Assembly: GCA_002403995.1 (NCBI GenBank)
Contig: DHIV01000001.1
Location: 5,242 to 10,558, forward strand
Source of the DNA: Gallionella sp. UBA4737
Lineage (GTDB): Bacteria; Pseudomonadota; Gammaproteobacteria; Burkholderiales; Gallionellaceae
Direction of reading: 5' to 3'
Length of the DNA stretch: 5,317 nucleotides
The position numbers and the translations under genes were made by a program. Below, piece by piece: positions 1 through 4,818 of this stretch (the stretch's first letter is position 1; each line of letters opens with the position of its first letter). The notes under the pieces are model-generated. The model did not search any database. It saw nothing but the letters and a program-made list of their open reading frames with translations, and was not told the DNA's origin.

Positions 1-199
1 AGCCAACATCAATATGGGCACATTCGAAAACGAACGGTTTCCATTTCCATCGGTTGCCGAACAAAAACGAATTGTCGCCAAACTCGACGCACTCAGCGAA
101 GAAACCCAGCGCCTCGAATCCCTCTACCAGCGCAAGCTCGCCGCCCTGGACGAGTTGAAAAAGTCGCTGCTGCATCAGACCTTCAACGGGGAATTATGA
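1..199 (+). CDS. hsdS: Type I restriction-modification specificity subunit HsdS, C-terminal end (5'-truncated by window edge)
   Basis: HsdS carries the two target-recognition domains of a type I R-M enzyme and docks HsdM and HsdR onto the DNA. Only about 65 C-terminal codons are visible, read in the frame of codons starting at position 2 and ending at TGA 197-199. The Met codon at 14 is internal, because the frame is open to the window edge and the residues before it (ANIN) fit a target-recognition domain end. The segment has the family signature at the start of the conserved distal helix: a proline-containing strand (FPFPSVAEQ) followed by KRIVAKLDAL. A Leu/Gln/Lys-rich coiled-coil helix and a tail ending KKSLLHQTFNGEL follow, very typical of HsdS C-termini. 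The specificity cannot be read from this part. The next genes are fic and hsdR, consistent with an hsdM-hsdS-fic-hsdR order, with hsdM inferred outside the window. Confidence 0.93.
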   Translation, partial: ANINMGTFENERFPFPSVAEQKRIVAKLDALSEETQRLESLYQRKLAALDELKKSLLHQTFNGEL

Positions 200-206
200 A
201 AGCGTA

Positions 207-247
207 TATGTTTGTATCCATCCATTGACATAATGTATACAAACATA
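207..247. promoter_or_regulatory. Perfect 11-bp inverted repeat around the fic promoter (putative operator)
   Basis: TATGTTTGTAT at 207-217 is the exact reverse complement of ATACAAACATA at 237-247, with a 19-bp spacer. The arm centres are 30 bp apart, close to three helical turns, and the spacer contains the best -35 candidate (TTGACA, 225-230). A third partial copy, ATACAAAC, lies at 278-285, immediately before the fic start codon at 287. Inverted half-sites straddling a promoter suggest an operator. The C-terminal winged-helix-like region of the downstream Fic protein makes autoregulation a reasonable guess, but no binding is shown. The A/T-rich stem and lack of a U-tract argue against a terminator. 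Confidence 0.5.
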
Positions 248-253
248 CATACT
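225..253 (+). promoter_or_regulatory. Candidate sigma-70 promoter for fic-hsdR
   Basis: A consensus -35 box TTGACA lies at 225-230. With 17-bp spacing, the hexamer at 248-253 is CATACT, a 4/6 match to the -10 consensus. The surrounding sequence is clearly more A/T-rich than hsdS or hsdR. Transcription would start about 25-30 bp before the fic ATG, giving a short leader. The -10 assignment is weak; TATACA at 236-241 is another -10-like hexamer. The promoter implies that fic and hsdR can be expressed separately from hsdS. Confidence 0.45.
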
Positions 254-286
254 TTGTTTACATCTTTAAAAAGATAGATACAAACC

Positions 287-1438
287 ATGAAGCGTAACGA
301 GCTTGGTAAAAATATAGAGCAAATCCAGGGATTTAAAGCCTTTGTCCCGCACCCATTCCCGCCAAAAGAGGGGTTTGATTGGGATTCGCACCTGTTGAAA
401 AAGACGGATCAGGCCACCCGGTTGCTGGGCAAGCTGGATGGCATCACAAAGTTGTTGCCCGACGCCGATTTTTTCCTGCTGATGTATCTCCGGAAAGACG
501 CGGCCTCCTCAAGCCAGATTGAGGGGACACAAGCCACGATGATCGATGCGATCGAAGCCGAGGCAAAAGTAAACACCAATATTCCCAAAGATGTGGATGA
601 TATTTTGCACTATATCAAGGCACTGAATTACGGGATGAAGCGGATGGTCGACGATGATTTTCCGGTTTCTCTGCGTTTTGTGCGTGAGTTGCACTCAAAG
701 CTGATGGATCAGACGCGCGCAACCCACTTCTCTGATCCCGGAGAATTTCGCAAAAGTCAAAACTGGATTGGGGGTACCCGCCCGGACAATGCCCGTTTTG
801 TGCCTCCCCCCGTTCCGGAAATGCACAGGGCGCTGGATGATCTTGAGCGCTTCATGCATGCAGACGATTCGACGCTGACGCTGATCAAGGCAGCGCTTAT
901 CCATGCCCAATTTGAAACCATTCATCCCTTTCTCGATGGAAATGGAAGAACCGGCAGAATGTTGATTACTTTCTATTTATGGAAAGAAGGCTTTCTTGAA
1001 AAGCCGGTTCTGTTCTTGTCCTCTTTTTTCAAAAAACACCAGGAATTGTATTACGAAAAACTGCTCGGTTATCAGAAGCACGGCGCGGCGGATGATTGGG
1101 TCAGCTTTTTTCTCGAAGGCGTCATCGAAGTCGCCAATGAAGCCATAGAAATGGTGGGCAAGATTACTGCGTTGCGTGAAAAAGATATGGCAAAAGTACA
1201 AAAGCTTGGGAAACGGTCTGCAGAGAGCGCGGCACTCTTGTTGCCCAAATTATATGGACAGCCGGTTGTCAATGTTGCGCTGGTGCAAAAGTGGACCGGT
1301 TTTACGCGTGCCGGCGCACAAACTGTCATTAATCGTTTTATGGAGATGGGCATTCTTTCCCCAAAAGATAAGGATAAGAAATACGGCCAGTCTTATATCT
1401 ACAAAAAGTACACCGACATTTTTGCGGACAGCAAATAA
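287..1438 (+). CDS. Fic-family protein (predicted class II adenylyltransferase) with C-terminal winged-helix region
   Basis: Fic enzymes usually transfer AMP from ATP to a hydroxyl side chain of a target protein. This 383-residue protein shows the complete active-site motif HPFLDGNGRTGR (residues 213-224), with catalytic His213, the metal-binding acidic residue Asp217 and both arginines. The N-terminal Fic_N-like region (about 40-95) contains the inhibitory motif S75-xxx-E79-G80, which in class II Fic proteins occludes the ATP gamma-phosphate site, so the enzyme is predicted to be self-restrained. The target-binding flap is around 158-175 (QNWIGGTRPDNARF). Residues about 315-375 resemble a winged helix-turn-helix, as in Shewanella-type Fic proteins of about 370 residues. 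The ATG at 287 is the first start after the promoter; its ribosome binding site is poor (AAAAAGAT upstream). hsdR begins 8 bp after the stop, so the two are probably co-transcribed. Base composition is visibly less GC-rich than hsdR. The cellular target is unknown. Confidence 0.93.
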   Translation: MKRNELGKNIEQIQGFKAFVPHPFPPKEGFDWDSHLLKKTDQATRLLGKLDGITKLLPDADFFLLMYLRKDAASSSQIEGTQATMIDAIEAEAKVNTNIPKDVDDILHYIKALNYGMKRMVDDDFPVSLRFVRELHSKLMDQTRATHFSDPGEFRKSQNWIGGTRPDNARFVPPPVPEMHRALDDLERFMHADDSTLTLIKAALIHAQFETIHPFLDGNGRTGRMLITFYLWKEGFLEKPVLFLSSFFKKHQELYYEKLLGYQKHGAADDWVSFFLEGVIEVANEAIEMVGKITALREKDMAKVQKLGKRSAESAALLLPKLYGQPVVNVALVQKWTGFTRAGAQTVINRFMEMGILSPKDKDKKYGQSYIYKKYTDIFADSK

Positions 1439-1446
1439 CCAGCGTG

Positions 1447-3918
1447 ATGAACGAAGCCGAAACCCGCGCCGAACACATCGACCCCGCGCTGAAAGCCGCA
1501 GGCTGGGGCGTGGTCGAGGGCAGCCGGGTGATGCGCGAATATCGCATCACCGAGGGGCGCTTGCAGGGCGCGGGACAGCGGGCGAAGCCGGAGATCGCGG
1601 ACTATGTGCTGGTGTATCGCAACCACAAGCTGGCGGTGGTGGAGGCGAAGCGCTGGGATGCGGCGCACACCGAGGGGTTGGCGCAAGCCAAGAGTTATGC
1701 GGGAAAAGTGCAAGCGCGCTTTGCTTATGCCACCAACGGGCAGCGCATCTACGGCGTGAATATGCACAACGGCGCGGAGGCCGATGTCGCGGCCTATCCT
1801 TCGCCGCAGGAATTGTGGCGGCTGACTTTTGCCGAGGCGAACGAATGGCGCGAGCGTTTCGCCGCCGTGCCGTTCGAGGACAAGGGCGGATTGTGGGGCT
1901 CGCGCTACTATCAGGACAGTGCAGTTAATAATGCGCTGGAAGCCATCGCAGAAAACAAGCAGCGCATCCTGCTGACATTGGCGACGGGAACGGGCAAGAC
2001 GTTCATCGCGTTTCAGTTGGCGTGGAAGCTGTTTCATGCGCGCTGGAATCAAACATATCGGAACACCCCTGCCGTTCGTCCTGATGCTTCGATAAACTCA
2101 GCACAGGGTACGCAAGGCGTATCGAAGGGCGAAAGCATTTTGGCAGATTCCGTTCAGACTTCGATACCTCAGCCCGAACGGATTACAGGTGGTGTCGATC
2201 GCACGCCGCGCATTCTGTTCCTTGCCGACCGCAACATTCTGGCGGATCAGGCATACAACTCCTTCTCCGCTTTTCCCGAAGATGCGCTGGTGCGCATCGC
2301 GCCGGAGGACATTCGCAAGAAGGGGCGCGTGCCTAAGAATGGCAGCGTGTTCTTCACGATTTTTCAGACGTTCATGAGCGGGCCGTCGAAAGATGGTCAT
2401 CCTTCGCCGTACTTCGGCGAATATCCGCCGGACTTTTTCGATTTCATCGTCATCGACGAGTGCCATCGCGGCGGGGCAAACGACGAGAGCAACTGGCGCG
2501 GCATCCTCGAATATTTCGCGCCTGCGGTGCAACTCGGCCTGACTGCGACACCCAAGCGCAAGGACAACGTGAATACCTACGAATATTTCGGCGAGCCGGT
2601 GTATATGTATTCGCTGAAAGAAGGTATCAACGACGGCTTCCTGACGCCGTTCCGCGTGAAGCAGTTCGCCACCACGCTGGATGAATACCGTTACACCTCG
2701 GACGATAATTTAATCGAAGGCGAGATCGAGGCGGGCAAGCTGTACGAGGAGAAGGACTTCAACCGCATCATCGAGATCGAGACGCGCGAGCGCTATCGCG
2801 TGAAGCTGTTCATGGACTCGATCAATCAGCGCGAGAAGACGCTGGTGTTTTGCGCCAATCAGGCGCACGCGCTGGCGGTGCGCGACCTGATCAACCAGAT
2901 GAAGAGCGCCAGCACCGATCCGAACTATTGCGTGCGGGTGACGGCGAACGACGGGGAGCGCGGCGAGCAATTCCTGCGCGACTTCCAGGATAACGAGAAG
3001 AGCATCCCGACCATCCTCACCACGTCGCAAAAACTTTCGACCGGCGTGGATGCGCGCAACGTGCGCAACATCGTACTGATGCGCCCGATCAATTCGATGA
3101 TCGAGTTCAAGCAGATCATCGGGCGCGGCACGCGCCTCTACGACGGCAAGGACTACTTCACGATTTACGATTTCGTGAAGGCGCACCATCTGTTCAATGA
3201 CCCGGAGTGGGACGGCGATCCGATTGAGGTGGGTGATGGCGGCGATAAGATATTCCCGCCAATTGCACCGAATCCACAGCCTGAGGCCAAACAGCCGCGC
3301 GCCGAATATGAGGCGAAGAAAAAAGTGCGGGTCAAATTGCGCGACGGCAAGGAGCGCACGATCCAGCACATTTCGGTGACGACCTTCTGGGGGCCGGACG
3401 GCAAGCCGATCTCCGCTGCGGAATTTCTGACACTGCTGTTCGGCCAGTTGCCGGAGTTCTTCAAGGATGAGGATGAACTGCGCTCTCTCTGGAGTTTGCC
3501 AGGCACGCGCAAGAAGCTGCTCGAAGGCTTGGCTGAGAAAGGCTTCGGCAAGGATCAGCTAGGCGAGATGCAGAAGATCATCGACGCCGAAAACAGCGAC
3601 TTGTTCGATGTACTGGCGCACGTGGCCTTCGCGTTGCAGCCGATCAGCCGCGAAGAGCGGGCGGGTGTGGCTCATAAAGAAGTGCATGTGCGCTTCAGCG
3701 ACAAGCAACAAACCTTTCTCGACTTCGTGCTGGCGCATTACGTGCAGGAAGGCGTGGAGGAACTGGAGCAGGAAAAACTCACCAAGCTGCTTCGGCTACG
3801 CTATCACGACTCAATACCCGATGCAGTCGCCGATCTCGGCGGCGACATCGCGGAAATCCGCAACCTGTTTTCAGGCTTCCAGCGCTACTTGTACCAGAGT
3901 GCGGCGGCTTCCAATTAG
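1447..3918 (+). CDS. hsdR: Type I restriction endonuclease subunit R (HsdR, EcoEI-like), with a repeat-derived insertion
   Basis: HsdR is the ATP-driven DNA translocase and nuclease of a type I R-M complex. ATG 1447 starts MNEAETRAE, the usual N-terminus of this subfamily; an adjacent GTG at 1444 would add one residue. There is no clear Shine-Dalgarno, so coupling to fic termination is plausible. Counting from 1447, the nuclease core is Asp52 and E66-x-K68, with a following QxxxY (Q80-Y84). SF2 motifs are Walker A TGTGKT (180-185), motif Ia around ILFLADRNILADQ (256-268), DECH (337-340), TAT (366-368), a motif IV-like strand TLVFCAN (465-471), motif V around LSTGVDAR, and motif VI QIIGRGTRL (556-564). 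The C-terminal third (about 640-815) resembles the EcoEI_R_C domain. Residues about 203-251, between motifs I and Ia, are mostly encoded by a palindromic repeat and look like an insertion compared with the short linker I recall in relatives. All key residues are present, so the protein is predicted to be active unless the insertion harms folding. Confidence 0.95.
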   Translation: MNEAETRAEHIDPALKAAGWGVVEGSRVMREYRITEGRLQGAGQRAKPEIADYVLVYRNHKLAVVEAKRWDAAHTEGLAQAKSYAGKVQARFAYATNGQRIYGVNMHNGAEADVAAYPSPQELWRLTFAEANEWRERFAAVPFEDKGGLWGSRYYQDSAVNNALEAIAENKQRILLTLATGTGKTFIAFQLAWKLFHARWNQTYRNTPAVRPDASINSAQGTQGVSKGESILADSVQTSIPQPERITGGVDRTPRILFLADRNILADQAYNSFSAFPEDALVRIAPEDIRKKGRVPKNGSVFFTIFQTFMSGPSKDGHPSPYFGEYPPDFFDFIVIDECHRGGANDESNWRGILEYFAPAVQLGLTATPKRKDNVNTYEYFGEPVYMYSLKEGINDGFLTPFRVKQFATTLDEYRYTSDDNLIEGEIEAGKLYEEKDFNRIIEIETRERYRVKLFMDSINQREKTLVFCANQAHALAVRDLINQMKSASTDPNYCVRVTANDGERGEQFLRDFQDNEKSIPTILTTSQKLSTGVDARNVRNIVLMRPINSMIEFKQIIGRGTRLYDGKDYFTIYDFVKAHHLFNDPEWDGDPIEVGDGGDKIFPPIAPNPQPEAKQPRAEYEAKKKVRVKLRDGKERTIQHISVTTFWGPDGKPISAAEFLTLLFGQLPEFFKDEDELRSLWSLPGTRKKLLEGLAEKGFGKDQLGEMQKIIDAENSDLFDVLAHVAFALQPISREERAGVAHKEVHVRFSDKQQTFLDFVLAHYVQEGVEELEQEKLTKLLRLRYHDSIPDAVADLGGDIAEIRNLFSGFQRYLYQSAAASN
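2072..2181. repeat. Dispersed palindromic (REP-like) element inserted in frame within hsdR
   Basis: The outer ends are CCGTTCG (2072-2078) and its reverse complement CGAACGG (2175-2181). Inside, CTTCGATA occurs at 2087-2094 and 2159-2166, with its reverse complement TATCGAAG at 2120-2127. CTCAGC follows the two direct copies at 2097-2102 and 2168-2173. A complete small unit bounded by CCGTTC (2150-2155) and GAACGG (2176-2181) forms the right third. The layout matches the dispersed repeat style (CCGTTC...CTGAG...TCGAAG...GAACGG) that I recall from betaproteobacterial intergenic regions. Here it is read through without a stop, encoding about 37 residues rich in Ser, Gln, Ala and Pro, unlike the flanking helicase sequence. 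Confidence 0.8.
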
Positions 3919-4016
3919 AGTGATGATGCAGAATTAAATGAGCCAGTGTCGCATTATGATTTTGCATTTCGCATCTCCTGCCCAAAACCAATGATCTATT
4001 CCTGTAGAGGCGAGAC
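3919..4016. other. Spacer after hsdR without a recognisable gene
   Basis: This is about 98 bp between the hsdR stop and the cysB-like fragment. It is A/T-richer than hsdR. I see no strong hairpin with a T-tract that would serve as an hsdR terminator. TCGCAT occurs twice within about 20 bp near 3950-3975, which is too short to interpret. Confidence 0.5.
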
Positions 4017-4112
4017 ATGCATCGCCTTCGTCATCACCTCACGGGCCAAGTGCGGGGCGAACAGCTCGATGAAGTTGTAAGTGTAGCCGCGCAGGTATTC
4101 GTTCTTGCGGAT
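4017..4112 (-). pseudogene. Degenerate partial copy of the cysB 3' end
   Basis: This 96-bp stretch aligns without gaps to 4834-4929, the 3' end of the cysB-like gene at the right edge, at about 89% identity by eye. Both copies are in the same orientation. Read on the minus strand it encodes RKNEYLRGYTYNFIELFAPH followed by LAREVMTKAMH; the intact copy has D for N, and T, V and A at three later positions. The protein similarity stops abruptly upstream of AIRKN, where an unrelated sequence begins, and downstream of KAMH, where this copy runs VSPLQE and stops (3996-3998). No LysR DNA-binding or effector domain is attached, so this is a non-functional fragment left by duplication or by recombination with another cysB allele. 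Confidence 0.85.
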
Positions 4113-4223
4113 GGCTTGACCAAGCCGCCTCAATGGTGGAAACATCTTAAAGAGTGGAAGCGTATCTTCTGGAAGGCGGAACGGAAGGAACAGAAGAGAG
4201 CGATCAAGGATGAGAATAAATAA
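4113..4223 (+). pseudogene. Possible 3' tail of a truncated plus-strand gene (Trp/Lys-rich, unknown)
   Basis: Directly after the cysB-like fragment a plus-strand frame runs GLTKPPQWWKHLKEWKRIFW and then a Lys/Glu/Arg-rich helix to TAA 4221-4223. The amphipathic, tryptophan-rich and basic character looks like a genuine protein C-terminus rather than random translation. The frame upstream runs through the antisense of the cysB fragment, so its original 5' part would have been lost at the junction near 4113. The only nearby start is a TTG at 4116, with no ribosome binding site. I do not recognise the family. It could also be a chance reading frame. Confidence 0.3.
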
Positions 4224-4240
4224 AGCACAGCTACAGCCCG

Positions 4241-4325
4241 CGTAGGGGGCAATAACCAACGGGCATTGCACCGGATGTTTTTGCACGATCAATGGTGCAA
4301 TGCGCTACGCTTATTGCACCCTACG
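4241..4325. repeat. 85-bp imperfect palindrome with nested hairpins (dispersed repeat)
   Basis: The 32-bp left arm (4241-4272, starting CGTAGGGGGCAATAA) and right arm (4294-4325, ending TTATTGCACCCTACG) are reverse complements at 26 of 32 positions, around a 21-bp loop. The right arm also folds on itself: GGTGCAAT (4294-4301) against ATTGCACC (4313-4320). The TTGCACCCTACG terminus recalls dispersed palindromic repeats common in proteobacterial genomes. It ends 4 bp from the hicA remnant stop codon, so transcripts of the hicBA remnant would end in a strong RNA hairpin. No T-tract makes it a standard terminator. Confidence 0.75.
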
Positions 4326-4329
4326 CCGA

Positions 4330-4529
4330 CTACAACACGCGCAGAAACTCCTCCGTTGAGACGCCTGCCTGACGTAAAACACCCGCCAAAGTGCCGACCT
4401 TTATTTCCTTGTGGTTGGGGACAACACAACCACTGGAGCCTTTCCGCATGATGAACTTTGGCGTGCTATCACAAACCCCAAACGCTCCAGCGCTTTGACC
4501 GCTTGAGCGCCGGAGATATGCGGGAGTTT
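4330..4529 (-). pseudogene. hicA: hicA toxin pseudogene (start lost, internal frameshift deletion)
   Basis: HicA is a small mRNA interferase with a dsRNA-binding-like fold. The 5' part, from 4529 downward, reads KLPHISGAQAVKALERLGFV followed by IARQ, a classic HicA N-terminus. The 3' part, from 4455 to TAG 4332-4330, reads FIMRKGSSGCVVPNHKEIKV and then GTLAGVLRQAGVSTEEFLRVL, a classic C-terminus, but in another frame. The switch is between 4455 and 4456, where the usual RQ-x-GSH segment with the catalytic histidine should be; about 10 bp appear to be missing. The first frame runs out at a stop at 4403-4401. No ATG, GTG or TTG exists in the first frame between the upstream in-frame TGA (4559-4557) and the Lys codon, so the start is also gone. 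The gene directly follows hicB, overlapping its stop codon. Two independent lesions argue against a sequencing error. Confidence 0.88.
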
Positions 4530-4734
4530 AGGCCTGAATGGGGAGTTCGAACGTGGTCACCCACGGGTGATCCGATGTGACGAGAGGAAATTCCGTAAGG
4601 TAGAATGCAGTTGCTTCTTGCAGATTGCTCAAAGCTTCGTCGATCGTTTCGCCTTGGGTCGTCGTGCCCGTTTCCGGGTTCAATGCAATGAAGCCGCCTT
4701 CCTCTGCGTGCGTGAGAACCGCTGTAAATTGCAT
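4528..4734 (-). CDS. hicB: HicB-family antitoxin, apparently orphaned
   Basis: HicB antitoxins bind and block HicA and often repress their own operon. This 68-residue protein has the family core: an N-terminal strand FTAVLTHAEEGGFIALNPE, then TGTTTQGETIDEALSNLQEA, a helix, and a C-terminal PWVTTFELPIQA. This is the short HicB form consisting of the partial RNase H-like domain, with no separate C-terminal DNA-binding domain visible. The ATG at 4734 is fixed by an excellent ribosome binding site 4 bp upstream. The frame is intact to TAA 4530-4528. The partner hicA immediately downstream is broken, so the antitoxin has no local toxin to neutralise. It may be a relic, or it may still act on related HicA toxins elsewhere in the genome (inference). 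Confidence 0.92.
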   Translation of the reverse strand: MQFTAVLTHAEEGGFIALNPETGTTTQGETIDEALSNLQEATAFYLTEFPLVTSDHPWVTTFELPIQA

Positions 4735-4738
4735 GATG

Positions 4739-4746
4739 CCTCCTTA
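4739..4746 (-). promoter_or_regulatory. Strong Shine-Dalgarno of hicB
   Basis: On the minus strand this reads TAAGGAGG, a near-perfect anti-16S complement, followed by CATC and the hicB ATG. It fixes the hicB start. A weak promoter candidate lies further upstream on the minus strand (TTGCAC at 4792-4787, 17-bp spacing to GAGAAT), but I do not rely on it. Confidence 0.8.
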
Positions 4747-4818
4747 GAGGGTTTAAGGGTCAAATTCTCCCGCAGTTGCTAGAGTTGTGCAATGTCGCTT
4801 TCGTAAGACCAGGGACGG

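Noticed and set aside
196..228. A 10-codon frame overlapping the hsdS stop (ATGA)
   Set aside because: Too short, no ribosome binding site, and it overlaps the putative operator and -35 box; no reason to think it is translated.
207..247. The inverted repeat as a rho-independent terminator for hsdS
   Set aside because: The stem is A/T-rich with a 19-nt loop and is not followed by a T-tract. An operator is more likely.
1176..1928. Plus-strand 250-codon frame overlapping the fic end and hsdR start
   Set aside because: Out of frame with two convincing genes; the translation is Arg/Gly-rich without domain signature.
1399..2052. Long minus-strand reading frame (217 codons) antisense to hsdR
   Set aside because: It lies opposite strongly conserved HsdR nuclease and Walker A sequence; antisense open frames are expected in GC-rich coding DNA, and the product has no recognisable motif.
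2072..2181. CRISPR array or tandem repeat in hsdR
   Set aside because: The repeated units are short, in both orientations and irregularly spaced; they form palindromes rather than regularly spaced direct repeats.
2710..3369. Minus-strand reading frame (219 codons) antisense to hsdR
   Set aside because: Covers the conserved helicase motifs IV-VI on the other strand; its Arg/His/Leu-rich composition is typical of a shadow frame.
4266..4451. Plus-strand 61-codon frame over the palindrome and hicA remnant
   Set aside because: It is the antisense of the repeat and of clear HicA-coding sequence; no ribosome binding site.
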